From positions 54,261-118,260 of the forward strand of contig NZ_JAYWCU010000120.1 of assembly GCF_043780375.1 (NCBI RefSeq): DNA of 64,000 nt. The letters are read 5' to 3'. This document shows, piece after piece, positions 34,842 to 43,727 of the stretch (the stretch's first letter is position 1; every line of letters begins with the position of its first letter). The position numbers and the translations under genes are program-made. The stretch is from Emticicia sp043780375. Lineage in GTDB: Bacteria > Bacteroidota > Bacteroidia > Cytophagales > Spirosomataceae. The notes beneath the pieces are model-generated. The model was not told where the DNA came from. It was given only the letters and a program-made list of their open reading frames with translations, and did no database searches.

Positions 34842-35738
34842 TTAAATACTGTTTGCAGCATGTTTAATAAATAACTTGATGAGTTTATTATTTTCTTCTC
34901 CTTGCCGTTGGATAAAATAGAATTCTCGATGAATGATTAATTCGGGGATATTAATTCTGAATAACTCTCCATTTGTTATTTGCTTTTGAACCGAAATAGT
35001 TGGTAAAAATCCGATACAGTCAAATTCTAATAGAAAATTTTTGAGGGCTTCTGTGCCACCAATAATTACTTGGGTATTTAGGTCGCTTAGTTTAATATTT
35101 TCTTTTTCTAATGCCGCCGTCAGAACAGCCAACGTTCCTGAGCCTTTTTCTCGCAATGCAATTGGGGTTTCTATTAATTCTGTTATCGAAATTTGTGGTT
35201 TTTTAATCAAGCTACTCGTTGCAGAGCAAACGGCAACAATTTCATCTTTCAAGAAAAATTGGTAGTTAGCCAACGTAGTTTTATTTTTGCCTTCAATAAT
35301 GCCCACGTCAATTTCGTGATTCAAGAGAGCTTTGAGGATATTTTCAGAGTTTCGGTTGATTAGCCTAAGTTTTATTTCAGGAAATGCTTTATGAAAACCA
35401 GAAAGTATTTTAGGCATGAGATAAAGAGCCACAGTTGTGCTGGCACCAATAACCAATGTCCCACGAGCGGCGGCAGTATTTTTCAGTATAGAAATATCGA
35501 ACTCCAATTGACTATTGATTTCATTGGCTTTCGACAAGTATTTGAATAATATTGAGCCTTCTTCGGTTAATGAAATGGTATTACCTTTTCTCTCAAATAA
35601 AGCAATACCATATTGAGCTTCAAGATTTTTGACGTGTTTACTTACTGAAGGTTGAGAAATAAATAAGATTTCAGAGGCTTTCGAAAAACTCAAAAGTTTT
35701 GCTACTTCGTAAAAAACAAGATGACCAAAATTTAGCAT
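34842..35738 (-). CDS. LysR-family transcriptional regulator
   Basis: 298 residues. The N-terminal winged helix (about 3-62) has FYEVAKLLSFSKASEILFISQ and SVSKHVKNLEAQYGIALFER. A periplasmic-binding-protein-like effector domain (about 90-298) follows with VIGASTTVALYLMPKILSGF and IDVGIIEGK. It lies directly upstream of thrC in the same orientation and divergent from a phosphatase gene. LysR proteins usually regulate the divergent neighbour, so the target could be either side. The effector is unknown. Confidence 0.92.
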   Translation of the reverse strand: MLNFGHLVFYEVAKLLSFSKASEILFISQPSVSKHVKNLEAQYGIALFERKGNTISLTEEGSILFKYLSKANEINSQLEFDISILKNTAAARGTLVIGASTTVALYLMPKILSGFHKAFPEIKLRLINRNSENILKALLNHEIDVGIIEGKNKTTLANYQFFLKDEIVAVCSATSSLIKKPQISITELIETPIALREKGSGTLAVLTAALEKENIKLSDLNTQVIIGGTEALKNFLLEFDCIGFLPTISVQKQITNGELFRINIPELIIHREFYFIQRQGEENNKLIKLFIKHAANSI

Positions 35739-35875
35739 TTATTTAAGGTTTTTATAGAATACGGTAGATTTTAGAATTTGATTAAAAATCTGCGTTATTT
35801 TAAAATTACCCAAAGAACGTAATTTTCATCAAAAAAAACGTAAACTTTGTATAAACACTCATAAGTTTTGCAACT

Positions 35876-38143
35876 ATGATTTTCAGATTATATTTGTTTC
35901 TGTTTTATATTGTGGCACAACAAATTTTTGCCCAAACCCCAATCATTTCCAGCGGCAATATTTGGAAGTATTTGGATAATGGTACTGACCAAAGTACGTC
36001 TTGGCGAAATACTGGATTTAACGATGAAGCTTGGTCATCGGGTGCTTCACAATTTGGCTACGGTGATGGAGATGAAGCCACGGTTGTGAGTTATGGCGGC
36101 AATCAGAGCAATAAACATATCACTACCTATTTTCGGAAGAGTTTTTCTATCGCCACACTTTTTCCTTATTACCGACTTCGGGTCAAGCGAGATGATGGTA
36201 TTGTTGTTTATATCAATGGAAATGAGGTTTTTAGAGATAACTTGGCTACCAATCAAAATTATCAAACCTTAGCTTCGTTGGCAACCGATGATGGAAACAT
36301 TTGGTTAGAAACAACTATTGCAGGCACAAATTTACAAACAGGAACTAATGTAATTGCCGTAGAAGTTCATCAAACTGCCGTAACAAGCTCTGATATTTCG
36401 TTTGATTTTGAATTGTTACCTTCTAACTATACCGTGAGTCGAGGACCATATTTACAAATGGGTACTTCGAACAGTATGCAGATTCGCTGGCGAACAAACA
36501 TAGGTTCTACTACCCAAGTTAATTATGGCACCAATGCTGCCAATCTTAGCAATAACGTTGTTGATGCTACACTTACAACCGAGCATATTGTCAATCTTCC
36601 AAACCTTTCTCCTAATACTCAATATTATTACTCTGTTGGCACTACAACGGAGGTTTTGCAAGCCACCGAACTGAATTATTTTATCACTGCCCCAATAATT
36701 GGTACTGAAAAGAAAACCCGTGTTTGGATAACGGGCGATTGTGGCACAGGTGCACCTACCCAAACTGCCGTAAAAGAGAAATTTCTTAATTATGTAGGCA
36801 GTCAATATATTGACTTATGGCTGCTTTTAGGCGATAATGCTTATAGTTCTGGTTTTGATTCTGAGTATCAAACGAGGTTTTTTGAGCCTTACCAAAATGA
36901 CCGAATTATGAAGCAAACCGTACTTTTCCCAACGCCTGGAAACCATGATTATTACGCAACAAACACGGCACAAACCGACCATATTATGCCATATTATAGC
37001 AATTTCAGCTTGCCAAGCAATGGCGAAGTTGGTGGCGTACCGTCAGGACATAAAGAATATTATTCGTACAATTATGCCAATATTCACTTCGTAAGTTTAG
37101 ATTCTTATGGTAAGGAAACCGCCAGTAATTATCGGCTTTATGATGCTACAAGTCCGCAAATCACATGGTTGAAAGCAGATTTAGCAGCCAATACCCAAAA
37201 ATGGACGATTTTGTATTGGCACCACCCACCCTATACAATGGGAAGTCATACGTCTGATGGTGAGAACGAACTGAAATTTATTCGTGAAAATGTCGTGCCA
37301 ATTTTGGAGCAGTATAAAGTTGATTTGGTACTTTGCGGGCATAGTCATAATTATGAGCGTTCACGTCTGATGAAAGGGCATACAGGTTTAGAGCCCACTT
37401 TCAATGTAACTCTTCATAATCCTACAACGTCGAGTGGAAAGTACGATGGCTCTACAGACTCTTGCCCCTATATCAAAACTTCTAGTTTACCCAATACAGG
37501 CATTATTTACGTGGTGGCTGGTTCTGCTGGTTGGGCAGGTGGCACACAAGCAAGTTATCCACACGATGCCATGTATTTTTCGCATACTTCTAATGGTGGT
37601 TCATTGTATTTGGAGATAGAAGCCAATCGCTTAGATGCCAAGTGGATTGCTGATGATGGCGTAATAAGAGATAAGTTTACGATGATGAAAGATGTGAACA
37701 TCAAGCAGACTATTACACAAGCCACAAACCTGACAAATATCACGTTAAATGCCTCTTGGATAGGCAATTATGCTTGGCAAAGCACTAATTTCAATACCCG
37801 TAGTTTGATCGTTTCGCCCATTAATAATACCCAATATATTGTAAAAGACGGAAGTCAATGTTTGGCAGATACTTTTTTGATACAAATTACCAATCCAAAT
37901 TGCCAGCCAGCATGGAATTTAACAAGTCCGATTGCCTCAAATTCACTCCTGAAATACGAAGCTGGACAAAATATCACGGCAAATAATTTGCTCAATAGCG
38001 GAGCAAATGTAAAATATAATGCCGCCAAAGCAGTTGTGCTATTGCCAGGTTTTCAAGCTCAAAATGGTGTGATTTTTATTGCCAGTATTGGCGGTTGTGC
38101 CAATGTCAATGCTCAATGGAAGTCTGATGAAAAAAGCCCGTAA
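35876..38143 (+). CDS. Secreted purple-acid-phosphatase-like metallophosphoesterase
   Basis: 755 residues with an N-terminal signal ending AQQIFAQ. Residues 20-185 form a beta-sandwich module with HITTYFRKSF and VYINGNEVFRDNL. A purple acid phosphatase N-terminal FN3-like domain follows (about 188-275), then the catalytic domain with all metal motifs: GDCGTG (about 287), LLGDNAY, GNHDYY (about 356), YWHHPPY and GHSHNYERS (about 487). The C-terminal 90 residues are a repetitive beta module ending in GGCAN, common in Cytophagales secreted enzymes. A phosphomonoesterase or nucleotidase role outside the cell is likely. Confidence 0.88.
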   Translation: MIFRLYLFLFYIVAQQIFAQTPIISSGNIWKYLDNGTDQSTSWRNTGFNDEAWSSGASQFGYGDGDEATVVSYGGNQSNKHITTYFRKSFSIATLFPYYRLRVKRDDGIVVYINGNEVFRDNLATNQNYQTLASLATDDGNIWLETTIAGTNLQTGTNVIAVEVHQTAVTSSDISFDFELLPSNYTVSRGPYLQMGTSNSMQIRWRTNIGSTTQVNYGTNAANLSNNVVDATLTTEHIVNLPNLSPNTQYYYSVGTTTEVLQATELNYFITAPIIGTEKKTRVWITGDCGTGAPTQTAVKEKFLNYVGSQYIDLWLLLGDNAYSSGFDSEYQTRFFEPYQNDRIMKQTVLFPTPGNHDYYATNTAQTDHIMPYYSNFSLPSNGEVGGVPSGHKEYYSYNYANIHFVSLDSYGKETASNYRLYDATSPQITWLKADLAANTQKWTILYWHHPPYTMGSHTSDGENELKFIRENVVPILEQYKVDLVLCGHSHNYERSRLMKGHTGLEPTFNVTLHNPTTSSGKYDGSTDSCPYIKTSSLPNTGIIYVVAGSAGWAGGTQASYPHDAMYFSHTSNGGSLYLEIEANRLDAKWIADDGVIRDKFTMMKDVNIKQTITQATNLTNITLNASWIGNYAWQSTNFNTRSLIVSPINNTQYIVKDGSQCLADTFLIQITNPNCQPAWNLTSPIASNSLLKYEAGQNITANNLLNSGANVKYNAAKAVVLLPGFQAQNGVIFIASIGGCANVNAQWKSDEKSP

Positions 38144-38178
38144 AGCAGTGAGATTTAGAAATAAAGAATTGTTTTTAG

Positions 38179-38424
38179 TTATAAATTCCTTGATTTAATC
38201 TCTTCTTGCACCTTTTTCAAGCCACTTATATTGACAAGTAGAAGAGGTAAGAAAGCGACGGGCAAGACAGAAAAAACACTAAATCCTTGTCTGATTCCTA
38301 AAAAAACAACAGCAAATACCAAAACTATCAAGACTCCGATAAAAGCTGAAGTAGCACTTTTGAGTGTTTTTTCTTTGGCTTTGAGTTCCTCTAAACTCAT
38401 TTGTGAGTAGTTGTTTTCTTTCAT
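38179..38424 (-). CDS. Small two-helix membrane protein, unknown function
   Basis: 81 residues. A charged N-terminal helix (SLEELKAKEKTLK) precedes two hydrophobic segments (about 26-44 and 48-67), and a Lys/Glu-rich C-terminal tail ends the protein. Similar sequences are common in Bacteroidota, sometimes carrying misleading redox names, but there is no cysteine here. No function is proposed. Confidence 0.6.
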   Translation of the reverse strand: MKENNYSQMSLEELKAKEKTLKSATSAFIGVLIVLVFAVVFLGIRQGFSVFSVLPVAFLPLLLVNISGLKKVQEEIKSRNL

Positions 38425-38645
38425 AAGATTGTCGATTTGATGTAGTGTTTGATTATTTTGGCTAATTTGTTTGGTATAGTATTCTTAAAACGCAATTCGT
38501 AAACGTTGATCTATAAATAAATAACACACAGAGTACTAAACGCTACCTTTTGCAAATATGCTGGTATATGCGGTGGCTATTTTTAGGCTTATTCATTTCA
38601 TTTATCCATAAAAATATCTTTAGCTTGCCTTTGTATTTAAACGTT

Positions 38646-39833
38646 TTAATCAAACTTGATTTCGTCTGAGCCTTCTATTTTATATAATGATTTTTCAATG
38701 GGCAAAGTAAAATAAAAAGATGAACCTTCACCTTCAATACTTTCTACCCATATTTCACCATCATTTTTTTCTAAAAATCCTTTTACTAATAATAATCCTA
38801 TTCCAGCTCCTTTATTTTCTTTTCTGGCTTCTGAGAGGGTTTTGATTTGTGGTTTAAAAAGTTTTTCTTGTATTTCTTTAGACATTCCAATTCCTGTGTC
38901 CTTTACTTGAATTATAATCTTGTCGTCTTTGGTTTTTGCTGAAATTGTTATTGTTCCACCTTTTTGTGTATGTCTTATTGCATTAGAAACTATGTTATGA
39001 ATAATAGAAAGCAACATTTTACTATCTGCAAAAACAGATATATTCTCTTCAATTTCGTGATGAAGATTTATTGTATTTATTGAAGCGGTTTCATTTAGAG
39101 TATCAAAAACTTTCTCAATGTATTGGATCAGCTTTATTTTTGTTGGCGAAAACACGTCTGATGCGTATTTTATTCTTGCCCACTCCACTAAATAGTCCAA
39201 CATATCTAACTCATCAGTGGATAATTTATAAAGGAGTGTCAGCATTTCCTGAACCACATCGGGTTCCATTTTATGAAAATTTGTTTTCAGATATTTTGCC
39301 GTTCCAATAATTGCCGAAAGTGGACTTCTTAAATCGTGTGAAAGTATTGCCAAAACACTCTCTTTGTGGGTGTTAAGTTCTTCCAGTTCTTTTACATATT
39401 TTTTTATGGCATCTTCCGATTTCTTTCTTTCGGTTAAGTCTCGGAGTATTTTAACATAGCCCAACATCTCGCCATCAATGCCAGTAAGTGGAAAAACCAG
39501 GCCATAAGCATAGAATAAACTTTTGTCTTTGGCAATGTGCCATCTATTATCTGTTGCCCTGCCTTCTTCTAAAGCTATTTCAATTTCCTTTTTCGGAATT
39601 CCATTTTTTTTATCCTCTTCTGTAAAAATGATATCAAAATGTTCTCCAATAACTTCGTCTGTTTCGTAACCAAATATTTTTGTCGAGCCAGAACTCCAGC
39701 TATTTATGATAAATTCTTTATCTAAAGTAAAAATTGAATAATCTTGTAAGCTGTCAATTATTTGGCTATAAAACTCAGCAGTTGGTATATACTTACTTTT
39801 AAGAATTTTAGGATTATCTTGCTTATTTTTCAT
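38646..39833 (-). CDS. Cytosolic PAS-domain sensor histidine kinase
   Basis: 395 residues without transmembrane segments. A PAS domain (about 22-135) with YSIFTLDKEFIINSW and GYVKILRDLTERK is followed by HisKA with the phosphorylated H166 in LAILSHDLRSPLSAIIG. The HATPase domain has the N box NIVSNAIRHT, G1 DTGIGMSKE and G2 GAGIGLLLVKGF. No response-regulator gene is adjacent, so this is an orphan kinase. PAS suggests intracellular redox or small-molecule sensing. Downstream on the same strand, after 220 bases, is the small membrane protein gene. Confidence 0.93.
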   Translation of the reverse strand: MKNKQDNPKILKSKYIPTAEFYSQIIDSLQDYSIFTLDKEFIINSWSSGSTKIFGYETDEVIGEHFDIIFTEEDKKNGIPKKEIEIALEEGRATDNRWHIAKDKSLFYAYGLVFPLTGIDGEMLGYVKILRDLTERKKSEDAIKKYVKELEELNTHKESVLAILSHDLRSPLSAIIGTAKYLKTNFHKMEPDVVQEMLTLLYKLSTDELDMLDYLVEWARIKYASDVFSPTKIKLIQYIEKVFDTLNETASINTINLHHEIEENISVFADSKMLLSIIHNIVSNAIRHTQKGGTITISAKTKDDKIIIQVKDTGIGMSKEIQEKLFKPQIKTLSEARKENKGAGIGLLLVKGFLEKNDGEIWVESIEGEGSSFYFTLPIEKSLYKIEGSDEIKFD

Positions 39834-40393
39834 TAGATTTAATTAATATCTATGTTGAATCGTTATGTTGTTGTGTTTACCTCCATTACAAATAACGGTT
39901 TGGCGTTGCTATGGTGGGTCACAGGAAACATGATTCTCCTCTTGTCTTAAAATTTTGCTAGATCAGAATCACTTCAGAGCTTTTCATGATGGCTGCCTTT
40001 TGTGTGTCAATTTATTTCAGAAAGTGACTCTCTCTGTAATTTATCGAAAAGACTCATTTTTTTATCATCATGCAATATCGTATAATTTTAACAATCTATT
40101 AATGAGAGGACGGTTTTTTGTTGTGTTGTCAACTTTTTGCAGACTTAAGAAGTTGGGGATTTCGAAGCAAAAGATACAATTAACCACTGAATCCCCAATT
40201 CCTTTAAGCTCGCTGATAGGTGCTGACCTTCTATTTCGGGCTTGATATCTACTTGTATTGGAGCTGTCTTGCTTGGGAAAAACATACTCTTTTTGGGCGT
40301 GGATCTGCGAAGATGCTAAATGTGTGTGCTTTGTGGTTGGAATTATTTACCATCAATACAATGGTATGTCCTTGAGAACTTACATCCTACTGT
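39834..40393. other. 560-base intergenic region without a supported gene
   Basis: Open frames here are short and unconvincing. A minus-strand frame at 40145-40285 (46 codons, beginning MFFPSKTAPIQVDIKPEIEG) reads like protein but matches nothing I know; it could be debris of an older gene. A hairpin with arms TTGGGGATT (40153-40161) and AATCCCCAA (40190-40198) lies within it. The promoter of the histidine kinase should also be in this stretch. Confidence 0.4.
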
Positions 40394-41017
40394 TTATAGA
40401 TAAAATGTTACTTGTCCGGTGGTTATGTCGTGAGAACCGCCAACAATACCAATTTGTCCACTCTCTATCATTTCTTTCAATATAGGGCTTCGTTCTGTGA
40501 TGGCTTTAACTGTCCGTTTTATATTAATGGTTGCTACTTTTTCTACAAATTCTGCATTTCCTGAGTTTCTATTTTCTGTTATAGTCAGTTCGTCATCTAC
40601 GGCAGGTCTTATTTTTGTGAGCAAGGAAGTAAGGTTGCCCATTTCAATATGATCGCAAGCACCTTTTACTGCTCCACATTTTGTATGCCCTAACACTACT
40701 ATAATTTTTGAACCCGCTACTTTGCAACCAAATTCCATACTACCCAAAATGTCTTCGTTGATAATATTTCCAGCGATACGAATACTGAAAATATCACCTA
40801 ACCCTTGGTCAAAAATTAGTTCAGCCGAAGTTCTACTGTCAATACAGCTAAGAATTACGGCAAATGGATGTTGTCCATCTGATGTTTCGTTTGCTTGTTG
40901 TAAAAGATTACGGTTAACTTTAAGATTATTTACAAATCTTGTATTACCGCCTTTTAGTAATTCTAAAGCCATTCGTGGTGTTATGGCATCCTGCATTTCT
41001 TTGTTTAATGTTTTCAT
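40394..41017 (-). CDS. Beta-class carbonic anhydrase
   Basis: 207 residues, cytosolic. Interconverts CO2 and bicarbonate. Zinc ligands are C58 (SCIDSR), H111 and C114 (GHTKCG), with the D60-R62 dyad of beta-CAs. It starts 33 bases after the stop of a SulP transporter gene on the same strand, so the two form a likely bicarbonate uptake and hydration operon. The C-terminus ends GGSHDITTGQVTFYL, typical for the family, so the gene is complete. Confidence 0.94.
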   Translation of the reverse strand: MKTLNKEMQDAITPRMALELLKGGNTRFVNNLKVNRNLLQQANETSDGQHPFAVILSCIDSRTSAELIFDQGLGDIFSIRIAGNIINEDILGSMEFGCKVAGSKIIVVLGHTKCGAVKGACDHIEMGNLTSLLTKIRPAVDDELTITENRNSGNAEFVEKVATINIKRTVKAITERSPILKEMIESGQIGIVGGSHDITTGQVTFYL

Positions 41018-41050
41018 TTCTTTTTATTGTTTTTAAAATGGTTTATGAAT

Positions 41051-42604
41051 TTAAGCTGTCTCAATAAAATTGATTTTTTCAACTATAATATTTTTAGTTT
41101 TGGCATTAATTTCGTAATCTTTAATCAATTCAATTACATCGTAAGCAATTGATATAGATTTTGAGCAATCAATAATCACTTTTGAATTTGCAGGAATAGC
41201 ATCCAAAACTTTTATAACGCTTGCTTTGTTAAAAAATGAAACTTCTTCGGCTAAAACAAGATGGTGCAACTCGTGTACTTCTTCATTTGTTTTAATAACT
41301 TTCAAATGATGAGAATTACGATAACTATGACGCAAGGTGTAGAAGATGCCAAAAAGCATTCCTATAGTAATTCCTTTTAATAAGTCAGTTGCTAAAATAG
41401 CTATTACCGTAGCGGTAAACGGAACAAATTGCTCCCAACCTAATTTATACATCTGTTTAAAAAGTGATGGTTTGGCTAACTTATAACCTACCATTAAAAG
41501 AATAGCAGCTAAACTTGCCAATGGTATTCTATTCAAAATGCTTGCTATCGTTAATGCACTCATCAGCAAGAAAACACCGTGGAGAATAGCAGACATTTTC
41601 GTCTTGCCGCCGAAGTTGATATTTGCCGAACTGCGAACAATTACTTGCGTGATAGGCAAACCACCAATTAAACCAGAAATAACATTGCCCAAACCTTGTG
41701 CTTTTAACTCTCTATTTGTCGGTGTAATTCGCTTGTCGGTGTCAAGTTTGTCAGTGGCTTCAACACAAAGCAGGGTTTCTAAACTTGCAACAATAGCTAT
41801 TACAAAAGCAATTTTCCAAACTTCTAAGTTTGTGATTGCCGAAAAATCAGGGAAAGTAAACTGTCCAAAAAATTCAGTAGCAGAGTGAGGTACAGGAATT
41901 CTTACTACTTGGTCGGCAGCCAAACTAAAGTTTAATATTCCATTTTGATAGAAATAGTTCATCAGAATACCCAGAAAAACTACAACAATAGGTGCTTGAA
42001 TTAGCTGAAATATTTTATGCTTTTTGATTAATATTTTGTCCCAAAGAATTAATATAGCTAATGAAATTGCTGCAATTAAAAATGCCCCTGGTGTTACAAA
42101 GTCAAGTGCTTTAAAAATTTCCGAAAATGTATTTTGTCCATCCGCCTGAACAAACGCATCATCACCTTCCATATCTTTATCCCAGCCTAATGCGTGGGGT
42201 ATCTGTTTTAAAATTATTAAAAGTCCTATACCTGTAAGCATTCCTTTGATAACTGATGAAGGAAAAAAATGGGCAATGAAACCTGCTTTAGCATATCCCA
42301 AAATGAGTTGGATAATTCCCGCCAAAACAACGGCTGTTAGAAAAGCTGGCCATGAACCGCCAAGTGTAGTAATCGAAGTTAAAACGATAACAGCTAAGCC
42401 TGCTGCTGGGCCACTCACACCCAATGGAGAGCCGCTTGCTACACCAACTACAATACCTCCTACAATACCAGCAATAATACCTGCAAATAAAGGTGCACCC
42501 GAGGCAAGGGCAATTCCCAAACATAAAGGGACGGCCACAAAAAACACGACAATACTTGCGGGTAAGTCGTGCTTCAATTCTTTGAACATATTTTTTAGCT
42601 CCAT
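41051..42604 (-). CDS. SulP-family anion transporter with STAS domain (probable bicarbonate transporter)
   Basis: 517 residues. About ten to twelve hydrophobic helices fill residues 15-405, starting DLPASIVVFFVAVPLCLGIA and including the SulP signature region GLIGGLPITQVIVRSSANI. A C-terminal STAS domain (about 440-517) contains KVIIDCSKSISIAYDVIELI. Sulfate is one possible substrate, but coupling to a beta-carbonic anhydrase gene 33 bases downstream points to bicarbonate, as for BicA-type SulP proteins. A divergent TetR gene at 42760 is a candidate regulator. Confidence 0.9.
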   Translation of the reverse strand: MELKNMFKELKHDLPASIVVFFVAVPLCLGIALASGAPLFAGIIAGIVGGIVVGVASGSPLGVSGPAAGLAVIVLTSITTLGGSWPAFLTAVVLAGIIQLILGYAKAGFIAHFFPSSVIKGMLTGIGLLIILKQIPHALGWDKDMEGDDAFVQADGQNTFSEIFKALDFVTPGAFLIAAISLAILILWDKILIKKHKIFQLIQAPIVVVFLGILMNYFYQNGILNFSLAADQVVRIPVPHSATEFFGQFTFPDFSAITNLEVWKIAFVIAIVASLETLLCVEATDKLDTDKRITPTNRELKAQGLGNVISGLIGGLPITQVIVRSSANINFGGKTKMSAILHGVFLLMSALTIASILNRIPLASLAAILLMVGYKLAKPSLFKQMYKLGWEQFVPFTATVIAILATDLLKGITIGMLFGIFYTLRHSYRNSHHLKVIKTNEEVHELHHLVLAEEVSFFNKASVIKVLDAIPANSKVIIDCSKSISIAYDVIELIKDYEINAKTKNIIVEKINFIETA

Positions 42605-42695
42605 TGTTTTATTTTTAAGTTATTGGGCGTAAAGATAGGAATAGTTTTAATATTGATAGCAATACTATTACATATAATTGTAAAATTATTTTAAC

Positions 42696-42703
42696 TATCT
42701 TTG
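42696..42703 (+). promoter_or_regulatory. Candidate -7 box for the TetR-type gene
   Basis: TATCTTTG fits TAnnTTTG. Transcription would start near 42710, which makes the TTG at 42709 an unlikely start codon and favours the ATG at 42760. No good -33 TTTG is present at 19-21 bases. Confidence 0.45.
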
Positions 42704-42759
42704 CCACATTGATTTTATGCAAACCAAAAATAACCGTGAAGATACAGTTACAGATAAAA

Positions 42760-43413
42760 ATGAATGAGGCATTGTTTCTCCGCAATCCTGAAGCCACGGA
42801 GTTAGGCAAAAAAATCATCAAACACAGTATTCAACTTATTTACAAAAGCGGTTTTGAGGTGTTTACCTTTAAAAAACTGGCAGAAGATATTGGTACAACT
42901 GAGGCAGGCGTTTACCGCTACTTTGAAAACAAACACAAGCTGTTGATTTACTTAACCTCATGGTATTGGGGTTGGGTTGAATTTCAGATTAATTTTCATA
43001 CCAATAATCTTAAAGACCCTATTGTCAAATTAAAAAGGATAATAGAGTTATTGGCTTCTACCATTGAGGACGACGAGCAAACAAGTTACGTAAACGAAAG
43101 CTTATTGCATCAAATTGTAATTGCAGAAGGGTCAAAAGCATATTTGACCAAACAAGTAGGTGAAGACAATAAACAACAATTTTTTAAGCCCTATAAAGAT
43201 TTATGTGCTGTCATCGGCAATATTATTTTGGATTGCAGTTCGGAATATAAATACCCCAAATCATTAGCGTCTACCATTATTGAAATGGCACATTTTCAAA
43301 ATTTCTTTATGTATAACCTTCCATCTCTTACCGATTTTGGAAAAACCAAAGAGGAAGCAGAAATCATTGCGTTTTTGAATGATTTGGTTTTTTCCAGTAT
43401 AAAGAGGAATTAA
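42760..43413 (+). CDS. TetR/AcrR-family transcriptional regulator
   Basis: 217 residues from the ATG at 42760. The N-terminal helix-turn-helix (about 15-60) reads LIYKSGFEVFTFKKLAEDIG, then TTEAGVYRYFENKHKLLIYL, a clear TetR recognition region. The rest is the helical ligand-binding domain, with no recognisable ligand. It is divergent from the SulP and carbonic anhydrase pair, so that module is its likeliest target. Confidence 0.88.
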   Translation: MNEALFLRNPEATELGKKIIKHSIQLIYKSGFEVFTFKKLAEDIGTTEAGVYRYFENKHKLLIYLTSWYWGWVEFQINFHTNNLKDPIVKLKRIIELLASTIEDDEQTSYVNESLLHQIVIAEGSKAYLTKQVGEDNKQQFFKPYKDLCAVIGNIILDCSSEYKYPKSLASTIIEMAHFQNFFMYNLPSLTDFGKTKEEAEIIAFLNDLVFSSIKRN

Positions 43414-43727
43414 TTATCTCTATTTTGGAAGTCAGGGCAAAAACAAATGTGCTGAAATGTGCGGTGTTTTTTTTCTTCTTTTGTCCACTATAAGCAGTGG
43501 AGCTGTCAGTGATTTTAGATATTGTGCAACTCTCAAAGTCTCAATGGAATTGGGGCTTAAAAGCAATTCTCAAACTTCGTCATTAAGAATTCTTTCTTAT
43601 TGATAAATTTACTAAAGTTTATCAAAGTTCCAAAAGTTTGATTTATATTGACAAAATATCATTTAGAAATATTAATCAAAATTTATAGATTTGCTATCTC
43701 ATTCAATCATTTTTACTCAACCCTCCC
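43414..43727. promoter_or_regulatory. Intergenic region with promoter of the haem c dehydrogenase gene
   Basis: No gene was seen in 314 bases. TAGATTTG at 43686-43693 with TTTA 20 bases upstream (43662-43665) is a fair Bacteroidota promoter, giving a leader of about 28 bases to 43728. A small hairpin CCACT/AGTGG lies near 43484-43499. Confidence 0.5.

Noticed and set aside
39955..40245. 96-codon plus-strand open frame in the gap before the carbonic anhydrase gene
   Set aside because: Composition is rich in Cys, Phe and Leu with no domain pattern, no ribosome-binding site and no neighbour in operon distance.
42709..42759. TTG start for the TetR-type gene
   Set aside because: The TAnnTTTG box at 42696-42703 would start transcription at about this position, leaving no leader. 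The ATG at 42760 begins just before the helix-turn-helix.
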